Below are positions 1-6,606 of a stretch of DNA of 7,116 nt, one piece after another (the first letter of the stretch is position 1; each line of letters starts with the position of its first letter). Both the position numbers and the translations under genes were made by a program. Source of the DNA: Treponema sp. (GTDB lineage Bacteria > Spirochaetota > Spirochaetia > Treponematales > Breznakiellaceae); assembly GCA_031261385.1 (NCBI GenBank), contig JAISJS010000063.1, positions 1-7,116 of the forward strand, given 5' to 3'. The notes under the pieces were generated by a model. That model saw only the letters and a program-made list of their open reading frames with translations. It made no database searches and had not been told where the DNA came from.

Positions 1-663
1 CCCGCCTGCAAGGGCTCCGGCGCGGCAAACGGGGCGGGAAAAAAAGTCTGTCCCACCTGTCAGGGCTCAGGGCAAGTGCGCCACAGCCAGGGCTTTTTTT
101 CGGTAGCCTCAACGTGTCACACCTGCGGCGGCGAGGGCTACATCATCGAACATCCGTGTACTGAATGCGGCGGTACCGGGGCGCAGAAAAAACGGCAGAA
201 GATCATGGTCACGATCCCCGCGGGTGTGGAAAACGGCAAACGGGTCGTTATTCCCCGGCAGGGTGACGCAGGACCAAACGGCGGCCCGGCGGGGGATCTG
301 TACGTATTTATCCGGGTTAAAGCCCATGAATATTTTGAACGGCAGGATTTGGACCTGTACTGCGCGGTACCCATTTCCATCACACAGGCAACTCTGGGGG
401 CGGAAATCCACGTCAGCACGCTGGACGGCAAAACCATCAAGGTAAAAGTTCCGGCGGGTATTCAGAGCGGAAAAATGCTCCGCATCCGGGACGAAGGCGT
501 TCCTGCGGGAGGCCGCCGCGGCAATCTTTACATCAAACTTATGGTCCATATCCCCGCCAAACTAACACGACGCGGTAAAGAGCTCATGGAAGAACTTTCC
601 AAAGCCGAAGGTGAAAACGACAGTCCCAAACCGATACCCCTGTCGGAGATGGCGGACCGGTAA
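1..663 (+). CDS. dnaJ: Chaperone DnaJ (Hsp40), 3' part; 5' end outside window
   Basis: Frame 1 is open from the first base to the TAA at 661-663, giving 220 residues of a type I DnaJ. DnaJ stimulates the ATPase of DnaK and binds unfolded clients in the cytoplasm. Visible are the end of zinc motif 1 (CKGSG) and the full motifs CPTCQGSG, CHTCGGEG and CTECGGTG (cysteines at visible residues 3, 17, 20, 40, 43, 54 and 57), followed by the two C-terminal substrate-binding beta domains with the typical VTIPAGVENGKRVVIP and KVPAGIQSGKMLRI segments. The J domain, the Gly/Phe linker and the first cysteine of the zinc domain lie upstream of the window. The methionine at base 76 is inside the zinc domain and is not the start. 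CbpA-type relatives lack this zinc domain, so the DnaJ call is firm. No clear terminator follows, so readthrough into the rnf operon cannot be excluded. Confidence 0.96.
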   Translation, partial: PACKGSGAANGAGKKVCPTCQGSGQVRHSQGFFSVASTCHTCGGEGYIIEHPCTECGGTGAQKKRQKIMVTIPAGVENGKRVVIPRQGDAGPNGGPAGDLYVFIRVKAHEYFERQDLDLYCAVPISITQATLGAEIHVSTLDGKTIKVKVPAGIQSGKMLRIRDEGVPAGGRRGNLYIKLMVHIPAKLTRRGKELMEELSKAEGENDSPKPIPLSEMADR

Positions 664-703
664 AGGCCGCTCAGCAAGTTATAGAATAAAATATTCAATA
701 TGT

Positions 704-735
704 GTAAAATATACGGCGAAAGTAGTGTATTTTAC
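704..735. promoter_or_regulatory. Inverted repeat in the spacer before rnfC
   Basis: GTAAAATATAC at 704-714 faces GTGTATTTTAC at 725-735. As RNA this gives an 11-bp AT-rich stem with one G-U pair around a 10-base loop. It lies 64 bases before the rnfC start, in the only spacer that could hold the operon promoter. There is no T-run behind it, so a terminator for dnaJ is unlikely; an operator or leader hairpin is the better guess. It does not look like the Rex site TTGTGAA-N4-TTCACAA. A smaller palindrome, GAATA-AAA-TATTC, lies at 684-696. I could not place a convincing -35/-10 pair. Confidence 0.35.
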
Positions 736-798
736 TTGATGAATACGCCACAAACAGACAAATTCATACCATAGTTTTTTCTCCAGGAGATGTATCTC

Positions 799-2187
799 AT
801 GGCAGTAAGTACATTTAAACGGGGGCTGCGCCTTCCTACGCGGAAGCATGCCACCGAGGGAAAGCCGGTGGAGCTGGTTCCAACTCCAAAACAGGTGGTA
901 ATTCCCATCAATCAGCATTTTGGGGCGCCAAACAAAAGTTTGGTCAATGTGGGCGACCGGGTTGTGCGGGGGCAGATGATTGCCGACGCCGCTTCTCCCG
1001 GACCCATGACGGTACCGGTCCATGCCTCCATCACCGGAATAGTAAAAAAAATCGAGCCCCGGACACAATCCAATAATTCCGATGGGCTTTGTGTTATTAT
1101 TGAAGCCGAAAATGCAGAGGGCGCATCCGGTGACGACATGCAATATTTACCCCCGCTGGATATTGCAAGCTGCACAAAGGAAGAAGCCCTTGCCCGTATC
1201 CGCGAGGCGGGGCTTACCGGCATGGGCGGAGCGGGTTTTCCTTCCCATATAAAGCTTAATCCGCCGCCAAACAAGCATATCGATTTTATTATTGCCGACG
1301 GGGCCGAATGCGAGCCGTATCTTACCACCGATGAAGCGGCAATGACCGAAAAACCCGACCTTTTGGTAAAAGGCCTTGCCATCGTGATGAAGATAACCGG
1401 CGTGAACCGGGCGATTATCGGGATGGAGGACAATAAAAAACGGCTTATCCCGATGATCGAACAGGAACTGCGGCTTGGGAACATTCCCGGCGATATTTCT
1501 ATCGGGCTGTGCCGGACCCGCTACCCCCAGGGCGGCGAAAAAATGCTGATAACGGCCCTTACCGGCAGGGAGGTGCCGTCCGGCGGCCTGCCAATGGATG
1601 CGGGCTGCATCGTGCAAAATGTCGGCACACTCATCGCCATTGCCGAGGCGTTTATCCTCGGGAAACCTCTTGTCGACCGGGACCTTACCATTTCAGGCGG
1701 CGCCTGTAAAACGCCGAAAAACATACGCGCCCCCATCGGGACCCTGCTTAAAGACCTGCCGCCTGAGTTTATGGAAATTGATTACGATAATTTAAAGAAG
1801 ATCCTCTTTGGCGGACCGATGATGGGTACGGCGGTTCCTCATCTGGACATACCAATTCAGAAAAACACTTCGGGGATCATTCTGATGACTGCCGCAGAAA
1901 CTGTTTCCGAAGAAGAGGGGCCCTGTATACGCTGCGGCCGCTGTGTCCGTAACTGCCCGTGCAAACTTTCCCCGGTTATCATGAACATCGCCCTTGAATC
2001 AAATGATCTTGATTATGCGGTCAAGGCAGGGCTTGTGGACTGCATTGAATGCGGAAGCTGCGCCTATATGTGCCCCGCCCGGATAAAACTTACCCAGCGT
2101 TTCCGCGTTGGGAAACAGCGTCTGCGGATAAAGCAGCAGGCTGAAAAAGCAGCGGCGGAACAGGCTGCGGCAAAGGCTACGGTGTAA
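799..2187 (+). CDS. rnfC: Ion-translocating ferredoxin:NAD+ oxidoreductase subunit RnfC
   Basis: RnfC is the peripheral cytoplasmic NADH/FMN and iron-sulfur subunit that exchanges electrons with NAD(H). The protein is 462 residues long if it starts at ATG 799. That start is preferred because AGGAGA at 785-790 sits 8 bases before it; the in-frame ATG at 790 overlaps this ribosome binding site and would add only MYL. The N-terminal lipoyl-like sandwich domain is seen in VNVGDRVVRGQMI. A glycine-rich nucleotide-binding stretch, TGMGGAGFP, is at residues 140-148, followed by the family signature ADGAECEPYLTTDEAAM. Two 4Fe-4S motifs, CIRCGRCVRNCP (Cys 376, 379, 382, 386) and CIECGSCAYMCP (Cys 415, 418, 421, 425), close the protein before a short Lys/Ala-rich tail. 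It lacks the long repetitive tail of enterobacterial RsxC, as in other anaerobes. First gene of the operon; its stop is 1 base from rnfD. Confidence 0.96.
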   Translation: MAVSTFKRGLRLPTRKHATEGKPVELVPTPKQVVIPINQHFGAPNKSLVNVGDRVVRGQMIADAASPGPMTVPVHASITGIVKKIEPRTQSNNSDGLCVIIEAENAEGASGDDMQYLPPLDIASCTKEEALARIREAGLTGMGGAGFPSHIKLNPPPNKHIDFIIADGAECEPYLTTDEAAMTEKPDLLVKGLAIVMKITGVNRAIIGMEDNKKRLIPMIEQELRLGNIPGDISIGLCRTRYPQGGEKMLITALTGREVPSGGLPMDAGCIVQNVGTLIAIAEAFILGKPLVDRDLTISGGACKTPKNIRAPIGTLLKDLPPEFMEIDYDNLKKILFGGPMMGTAVPHLDIPIQKNTSGIILMTAAETVSEEEGPCIRCGRCVRNCPCKLSPVIMNIALESNDLDYAVKAGLVDCIECGSCAYMCPARIKLTQRFRVGKQRLRIKQQAEKAAAEQAAAKATV

Positions 2188-2188
2188 T

Positions 2189-3238
2189 ATGGCGCAAAAT
2201 AATCAAACACTGCTTTTACAATCAAGCCCCCATATCGCTTTCCCGGTCAGCGCCAGGCATCTTATGGCTTTTATGCTTATCGCCCTTGCCCCTGCGGCAA
2301 TTTTCGGCGTGGTGATTTTCGGGCTTCCCGCTCTGCTTAACATACTCGTTTCGGTTTGTGCGGCGATCTGCGGAGAATGTCTTTTCAGGCTGATAACCCG
2401 TCAGAAGGTCCGTATCAAAGACCTTTCCGCAGGCGTTACCGGCCTCCTTCTCGCGCTGATAATTCCCCCTTCAACGCCGCTGTGGATGACCGCATTAGGC
2501 GCAATTTTTGCCGTGGTCGTCGCCAAAGAATTTTTCGGCGGCCTTGGGGCCAATGTGTTTAACCCCGCCCTTGCCGGCAGGGCCTTTCTGTTGATGAGCT
2601 TTCCCGCGGCGCTTACCAAATGGCATCACCCTTCCGCACAGTTTGTTACCCAACTGACCGATGCAATGAGCAGCGCAACGCTTGTGGACGGCGTATCAGG
2701 CGTCACGCCGCTGGGCATCATCAAGTCAGGCGGAGAGGTAGCCCATGTGGGACAGCTTTTCCTCCAGTCGCATGTAGCAAATTCGGACTCGTACTGGTCG
2801 ACGATGAAAACCCTCTTTATCGGTTACCATGGCGGCAGCATAGGCGAGTCTTCGATCTTGCTGATTTTGGCCGGCATGATTTTTCTGCTGGTTACCAGAA
2901 CCATCGACTGGCGCGCCCCGGTAAGCATGATTGCCGCAGGGTTCCTTGCTTCATGGGCGCTCGGAATGGACCCCCTGTTCAGCATATTAAGCGGCGGCCT
3001 TATTTTCGGCGCAGTCTTTATGGCCACCGATTATGTTACCGCCCCGCTTACCGCAAAAGGAAAAATCATTTTTGGAATCGGCGCCGGCATCATCTCAATT
3101 TTGATCCGCAAATGGGGAAATTTTCCCGAAGGGGTCAGCTACGGCATACTCATTATGAACTGCGCCACGCCGTTCCTCAATAAATTGCTGCCGAAAAAAT
3201 ACGGCTTTGTGCCGGTAAAAAAGGCAGGTGCGAAATGA
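2189..3238 (+). CDS. rnfD: Ion-translocating ferredoxin:NAD+ oxidoreductase subunit RnfD
   Basis: RnfD is an integral membrane flavoprotein of the NqrB/RnfD family, with FMN attached covalently to a Thr by ApbE. The 349-residue protein opens with the family sequence SPHIAF (13-18) and has hydrophobic segments at about 26-63, 83-115, 215-233, 240-282 and 287-303. The signature GGLGANVFNPALAGRAFL is at 117-134. The flavin site region holds two overlapping candidates: DGVSGVTPL (Thr173) and DAMSSAT (Thr164). Thr173 fits the family position because PL follows it, although the usual Ala before the Thr is Val here. The start codon lies 1 base after the rnfC stop and has no strong ribosome binding site, so translation is probably coupled to rnfC. 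The stop overlaps the rnfG start in ATGA. Confidence 0.96.
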   Translation: MAQNNQTLLLQSSPHIAFPVSARHLMAFMLIALAPAAIFGVVIFGLPALLNILVSVCAAICGECLFRLITRQKVRIKDLSAGVTGLLLALIIPPSTPLWMTALGAIFAVVVAKEFFGGLGANVFNPALAGRAFLLMSFPAALTKWHHPSAQFVTQLTDAMSSATLVDGVSGVTPLGIIKSGGEVAHVGQLFLQSHVANSDSYWSTMKTLFIGYHGGSIGESSILLILAGMIFLLVTRTIDWRAPVSMIAAGFLASWALGMDPLFSILSGGLIFGAVFMATDYVTAPLTAKGKIIFGIGAGIISILIRKWGNFPEGVSYGILIMNCATPFLNKLLPKKYGFVPVKKAGAK

Positions 3239-3822
3239 AAAATATGGTAAAACTCGGTATCATTCTGGCCCTCTATGCGACGGTCGCCTGTGTGGGGCTT
3301 GCCTTCGTGTATGCCGGTACCGAAAAAATAATTAAAGAGCGGCAGCAGGCCGATCTTGAAGAGGCGCTGAAGGAACTTTTTCCCGAGGCAGATACCTTTA
3401 ATCCGGTTGAAGGAATAAAAAGTCCCAATCCCCAGGTCACCGTCGAAAGCGCTTACGAGGCCCGGCGGAATTCCGAACTGGCAGGCGTCAGTCTCCGGGT
3501 TTCCAAAGGAAGTTACGGCGGGGATATCAAGGTTCTTGTCGGAGTCAGCGCCGGGGGAACGATCACCGGCGTGAAAATTCTTGAACATAAGGACACCCCC
3601 GGTCTCGGGGCCAACGCCGCTTCCCCCGCCTATTATGTGGACAAGGAAAATAAAATTACCTTCTATGGCCAGTTTGCAAATAAACCGGTACACGATCCTT
3701 TTGAAGTTAAAAACGATGTGGAGGCAATCACCGCCTCCACGATTACAAGCCGTGCGGTTACCGATGCGGTAAAAGCCGCCGGCGCGGGAGTTACCGCATG
3801 GTTAGCGGAGGCGGCCAAATGA
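3235..3822 (+). CDS. rnfG: Ion-translocating ferredoxin:NAD+ oxidoreductase subunit RnfG
   Basis: RnfG is a small membrane-anchored flavoprotein with its FMN-binding domain on the outer face of the cytoplasmic membrane. The product has 195 residues, the normal size. One N-terminal transmembrane helix spans about residues 7-27. The FMN-binding domain shows KILEHKDTPGLGA (114-126), the equivalent of the usual ETPGLG segment, and the ApbE-type attachment motif ITASTITS (165-172), where Thr169 is the expected FMN carrier. The motif reads T-A-S-T where S-G-A-T is most common. AGGTG at 3226-3230 lies 4 bases before the ATG, which overlaps the rnfD stop as ATGA. The stop in turn overlaps the preferred rnfE start. 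Confidence 0.95.
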   Translation: MKNMVKLGIILALYATVACVGLAFVYAGTEKIIKERQQADLEEALKELFPEADTFNPVEGIKSPNPQVTVESAYEARRNSELAGVSLRVSKGSYGGDIKVLVGVSAGGTITGVKILEHKDTPGLGANAASPAYYVDKENKITFYGQFANKPVHDPFEVKNDVEAITASTITSRAVTDAVKAAGAGVTAWLAEAAK

Positions 3823-4490
3823 AACGCTTGTTCAAAATTTTTACCAACGGTCTTGTACGGGAAAACCCGCTCCTTATGTTGATGATAGGCCTCTGCTCAA
3901 GCCTCGCGGTAACCACTTCGGTAATCAACGGAATCGGCATGGGTCTTTCGATGACCTTCGTGCTGCTTATGTCGGAAGTGATAATAAGCCTTTTCCGCAA
4001 ACTCATTCCCGAATCGATCCGCATTCCGGTTTTCATCATCGTTATCGCCGCGTTTACCACGGTGATCGATTATGTTCTTAAAGCATGGTTCCCCGACCTT
4101 TCAAAAGCGATGGGCGTGTTTATCCCCCTCATCGTGGTAAACTGCATCATCATGGGCCGTGTCGAAGGCTTCGCCAGCAAGCAGCCCCCGCTCGACGTGA
4201 TCTTTGACTCATTCGGCATGGGCCTTGGGTACACCTGGGTCCTGGCGGGGATTTCCCTGGTGCGGGAACTTTTGGGAAATGGAACGATTTTGGGTTTCCA
4301 AATCCTTCCGGACAGCTATCAGCCAATTTTATTTTTCGTCCTGCCCCCCGGCGGCTTCTTTGTTTTTGCCCTGTTCATTTCGCTTAACCTCTTTTTAAAA
4401 TCGCGGCTCAAAGATTCACCCCAGCCCGCTGCGGCGCCGGGGTGTCACGCGCCGACCGCCAGCGGCAGCACTGACGGAGGTGCAAAATGA
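3819..4490 (+). CDS. rnfE: Ion-translocating ferredoxin:NAD+ oxidoreductase subunit RnfE
   Basis: RnfE is an integral membrane subunit that pairs with RnfA in an inverted arrangement. In studied complexes conserved cysteines of the pair hold a 2Fe-2S cluster within the membrane. The start at ATG 3819 gives 223 residues. It is chosen because GGAGG at 3807-3811 is 7 bases upstream, it overlaps the rnfG stop as ATGA, and MKRLFKIFTNGLVRENPLL matches the usual N-terminus. The in-frame ATG at 3798 would add MVSGGGQ from inside rnfG and has no such site. Cys26 (GLCSSLAV) and Cys109 (VVNCIIMGR) are the conserved half-sites. About six hydrophobic helices are visible. The tail after residue 197 is hydrophilic and rich in Pro, Ala, Gly and Ser, probably disordered. 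Confidence 0.95.
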   Translation: MKRLFKIFTNGLVRENPLLMLMIGLCSSLAVTTSVINGIGMGLSMTFVLLMSEVIISLFRKLIPESIRIPVFIIVIAAFTTVIDYVLKAWFPDLSKAMGVFIPLIVVNCIIMGRVEGFASKQPPLDVIFDSFGMGLGYTWVLAGISLVRELLGNGTILGFQILPDSYQPILFFVLPPGGFFVFALFISLNLFLKSRLKDSPQPAAAPGCHAPTASGSTDGGAK

Positions 4491-5062
4491 CTTTATTCAA
4501 AATATTTTTATCGGCATTCCTGATAGACAATGTCGTGCTCATGCGCTTTATTGCCCTCTGCCCGTTCATCGGTATGAGCACCGATGAGGACAAGTCTATC
4601 GGCATGGGCATGGCGGTAACTTTTGTCACGGTCCTTGCAACCTGCGTCACCTGGCCGATTTACAAATTCATCCTTGAACCGCTGGGTCTGGTTTTTCTGC
4701 AGCTGCTGGTTTTTATTCTCGTAATCGCCTCCCTCGTGCAGCTTCTGGAATTTTACCTTAAAAAGACGTCCCCTATGCTGTACAACTCCATGGGCATTTA
4801 TTTCGCCCTGATTACCACCAACTGCGCCATTCTGGCAGTTACGCTTGATGCAATCTCAAACGGGTACAATTTTGTGGAGTCCGTTGTGTATGCTGCGGGG
4901 GTTGCCCTGGGCTTCCTTCTCTCGCTGCTTCTCCTGGCCGGCATTCGCCGCCGTATCAAAACAAGTCCCATACCCGCATTTCTAAAGGGAACCCCGATAC
5001 TGTTTGTTTCAGCAGCGCTTCTTTCGATAGCGTTTATGGGCTTTGGAGGTCTGGTAAAATAA
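4487..5062 (+). CDS. rnfA: Ion-translocating ferredoxin:NAD+ oxidoreductase subunit RnfA
   Basis: RnfA is the integral membrane partner of RnfE. The product has 191 residues, close to the usual size of about 193, with about six hydrophobic helices. Cys25 in FIALCPFIG and Cys113 in ITTNCAIL match the two conserved cysteines that contribute to the membrane 2Fe-2S cluster. The common LG before the CP is IAL here, a mild change. GGAGG at 4476-4480 lies 6 bases before the ATG, which overlaps the rnfE stop as ATGA. The stop codon TAA ends at 5062; a palindromic element begins at the very next base and separates rnfA from rnfB, which in a compact rnfCDGEAB operon would usually follow closely. Confidence 0.96.
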   Translation: MTLFKIFLSAFLIDNVVLMRFIALCPFIGMSTDEDKSIGMGMAVTFVTVLATCVTWPIYKFILEPLGLVFLQLLVFILVIASLVQLLEFYLKKTSPMLYNSMGIYFALITTNCAILAVTLDAISNGYNFVESVVYAAGVALGFLLSLLLLAGIRRRIKTSPIPAFLKGTPILFVSAALLSIAFMGFGGLVK

Positions 5063-5271
5063 TGGCAAACATGTATAAAAAGTCCTTGAAACCATGCAAT
5101 CATACATTCCCAAAAGCGCACAGAGATAGTATCGGGGGTCCTGACATGGGGACAGACACGTCTCTTGCGCGACCCGCCTGTCCCCATGCCACCCCCTCCG
5201 CTATTTTCCCAGGTGCGCTTTTTACTTTCTCTGATTGCATGGTTTCAAGCAATTTCCCCGACCGTTTGCCA
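5063..5271. repeat. Long imperfect palindromic element between rnfA and rnfB (MITE- or REP-like)
   Basis: This non-coding insert fills most of the 310-base gap in the operon. Its two arms match as inverted copies around a centre near 5167. Perfectly paired blocks are TGGCAAAC (5063-5070) with GTTTGCCA (5264-5271), CTTGAAACCATGCAATCA (5085-5102) with its reverse complement at 5232-5249, AAAAGCGCAC (5112-5121) with GTGCGCTTTT (5213-5222), and CATGGGGACAG (5145-5155) with CTGTCCCCATG (5178-5188). The blocks keep the same spacing in both arms (14/14, 9/9 and 23/24 bases), so they share one origin or one fold. The reading frames across it on both strands show no recognisable protein. It could be a small non-autonomous mobile element, two inverted copies of a genomic repeat, or a structured RNA inside the operon mRNA. 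A transposon origin is inferred and not shown. Confidence 0.85.
5145..5188. repeat. REP-like hairpin at the core of the palindromic element
   Basis: CATGGGGACAG and CTGTCCCCATG form a perfect 11-bp GC-rich stem around a 22-base loop. The sequence TGGGGACAGACACG resembles the GGGGACAG-type palindromes that often accompany REP-associated tyrosine transposases (RAYTs). No RAYT gene is in the window. In the mRNA this stem could pause exonucleases and protect the upstream rnfCDGEA part. Confidence 0.6.
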
Positions 5272-5372
5272 CATATTTTCCGTATGGGGAAGAAATTTTC
5301 TATAAGCCCCTCTGGAGCTAAAGGTTTTTTGCAGCCCGACAAGCGGGTAGCAGTTTAATTTAGGAGAACCTT

Positions 5373-6191
5373 ATGTCAATCGTTTTAATAACCGCTGTCT
5401 TTGCCCTTGTTCTTGCATTTATCCTTGGGGTCGCGTTAGGCTTTTTCAAAAAGGTTTTTGCCGTGCCGGAGGATCCGCTTGTGGCCCAAATCAGGGAGAT
5501 CCTGCCCGGCGCCAACTGCGGCGCGTGCGGGTTTCCCGGCTGTGACGGTTATGCTGCGGCATTGGCAAAGGGAACAACGGGGACCGGCAACTGTTCCGTC
5601 GGGGGACCGGCGGTAGCGGAAAAACTTGCTGCGATCACCGGAGTTTTTGGCGGGGCAGTGGTCAGCGTGGTATCGGTGCTGGCCTGCCAGGGTTCAAAAA
5701 CCCATGCGCCCCTCAAAGGAAATTACACGGGGCTCCAAACCTGCCGCGGGGCAAAACTTTCTGCGGGCGGAACCAAGCTCTGCGCATGGGGCTGTCTTGG
5801 CTTTGGGGACTGTGTTTCTGTCTGCCAGTTCGACGCACTCAGCATGGGAGACGACGGCCTCCCCAAAGTTGACTTTGTTAAATGTACCGGCTGCAAGCTC
5901 TGCATCAATGAATGTCCCCAGGGACTTTTCAAGGGTATCCCCCGCGGCCAAAAAGGTTCGATCCCGCTTTGCTCCAACCGCAACCCCGTTAAAACCATGG
6001 TGATGAAAACCTGCAAAATTGGCTGCATCAAATGCGGTCTCTGCGAAAAAAACTGTCCCCAGCAATGCATCGTGGTAAAGAACGGCATCCCTGAAGTCGA
6101 TTACAGCAAGTGTATCTCGTGCGGGACCTGCGTGGAAAAATGCCCGACAAAGGTGTTGAAGATTTTGGAACGGGATGTGGTTAAAACCTGA
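5373..6191 (+). CDS. rnfB: Ion-translocating ferredoxin:NAD+ oxidoreductase subunit RnfB (polyferredoxin)
   Basis: RnfB takes up or delivers electrons at ferredoxin. It has one N-terminal membrane helix (about residues 4-24) and a large cytoplasmic iron-sulfur part. The product has 272 residues and 25 cysteines. First comes the 4Fe-4S domain CGACGFPGC (Cys 49, 52, 57, with Cys74). Then follow the clostridial-type segment CAWGCLGFGDCVSVC (137, 141, 147, 151) and three regular motifs with cysteines at 171/174/177/181, 218/221/224/228 and 247/250/253/257. Cys 105, 124, 200, 214 and 233 are extra. Five or more clusters are therefore likely, more than in the shorter gammaproteobacterial RnfB. AGGAGA at 5362-5367 lies 5 bases before the ATG. 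It is detached from rnfA by the palindromic element but has its own good ribosome binding site. A promoter of its own is not evident. Confidence 0.96.
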   Translation: MSIVLITAVFALVLAFILGVALGFFKKVFAVPEDPLVAQIREILPGANCGACGFPGCDGYAAALAKGTTGTGNCSVGGPAVAEKLAAITGVFGGAVVSVVSVLACQGSKTHAPLKGNYTGLQTCRGAKLSAGGTKLCAWGCLGFGDCVSVCQFDALSMGDDGLPKVDFVKCTGCKLCINECPQGLFKGIPRGQKGSIPLCSNRNPVKTMVMKTCKIGCIKCGLCEKNCPQQCIVVKNGIPEVDYSKCISCGTCVEKCPTKVLKILERDVVKT

Positions 6192-6307
6192 ATCCGTATA
6201 ATCCCAGCCAGGAAAACCGGGAAAAGATGCTCCGCATGATCAACGAATACAACATCAAAGCTATGCCCAGAAGTGACCGGGCAGAACGACTTATGGGGGT
6301 ATTATGA
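6185..6307 (+). pseudogene. Short reading frame, possible 5'-truncated remnant or 26-residue small ORF
   Basis: A frame open from 6185 to the TGA at 6305-6307 translates (from 6188) to LNPYNPSQENREKMLRM, then INEYNIKAMPRSDRAERLMGVL. The composition is protein-like: charged, helical and free of odd runs. The first in-frame ATG is at 6227, leaving only 26 residues, with only a weak GGGAAAAG before it. The protein-like reading extends upstream of that ATG almost to the TAA at 6182-6184, and CTG stands where an ATG would suit (CTG AAT CCG). Its TGA overlaps the ATG of the next gene as ATGA, the arrangement of a coupled gene pair. It could be the C-terminal remnant of a longer partner gene, or a small protein with a non-standard start. 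I do not recognise the family. Confidence 0.4.
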
Positions 6308-6579
6308 AAACCGTACAGGAGTATATGAACGACCCCCGGATCGTCAATGACCCGAAAATGTTGGACGCCACAGACCTTATCAAAGAGGTACACGCTATCC
6401 GTTTAAGGCTGCAGGACGAAACCGCCGCATTAACACCGGATGAGATGGAGGAATACCGGCGTTTGGAGCGAGAAAAAATAGACACCGACTGTGCCCGACT
6501 TGGCTTTAAACTCAATTATGTTGACCTTGATGGTCAGGGTTTGCTTCAGCTCAGGGATATGGCAGTTGTAGGGAAGTAA
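6304..6579 (+). CDS. Hypothetical protein, 91 residues, mostly helical
   Basis: The protein begins MKTVQEYMNDPRIVNDPKM and has no membrane segment, signal peptide or cysteine-rich motif; there is a single Cys in TDCARLGFK. The middle (about residues 24-60), with EVHAIRLRLQDETAALTPDEMEEYRR-type sequence, is charged and likely forms two helices; the end, LNYVDLDGQGLLQLR, looks like a short beta region. It resembles small hypothetical proteins that I associate loosely with gut treponemes, but I cannot name a family or function. The ATG overlaps the stop of the preceding short frame (ATGA), with GGGGG at 6295-6299 as a close, weak ribosome binding site. It lies 112 bases behind rnfB on the same strand and ahead of the terminator, so it may be co-transcribed with rnf. 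An antitoxin-like partner role is only a guess from size and overlap. Confidence 0.7.
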   Translation: MKTVQEYMNDPRIVNDPKMLDATDLIKEVHAIRLRLQDETAALTPDEMEEYRRLEREKIDTDCARLGFKLNYVDLDGQGLLQLRDMAVVGK

Positions 6580-6606
6580 GTTTTTATCCTAAAAAGGCGC
6601 CAGTAT

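Noticed and set aside
679..1143. A 154-codon minus-strand frame over the spacer and rnfC start
   Set aside because: It overlaps the well-supported rnfC and has no motif or ribosome binding site; it is an antisense shadow.
4798..5187. A 129-codon minus-strand frame over the end of rnfA
   Set aside because: It is mostly antisense to conserved rnfA codons and ends in the palindrome; no protein features are visible.
5277..5306. A promoter for rnfB with TATAAG at 5301-5306
   Set aside because: The only -35 candidate (TTTCCG, 18 bases upstream) is poor, so the match is no better than chance.
5100..5342. An 80-codon minus-strand frame starting MSGCKKPLAPEG
   Set aside because: It is the opposite strand of the same palindrome. 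Parts look protein-like, but there is no ribosome binding site and no known domain, so I left it out.
5062..5358. A 98-codon + strand frame between rnfA and rnfB, starting MANMYKKSLKP
   Set aside because: It runs straight across the palindromic element, has no recognisable motif and shows low-complexity residue use (Pro, Ser, Cys). The frame is better explained by the inverted repeat.
6581..6595. TTTTTA-TCC-TAAAAA palindrome after the 91-residue gene
   Set aside because: It is an all A/T stem of 6 bp with little stability; the GC-rich hairpin at 6607-6635 is the better terminator.
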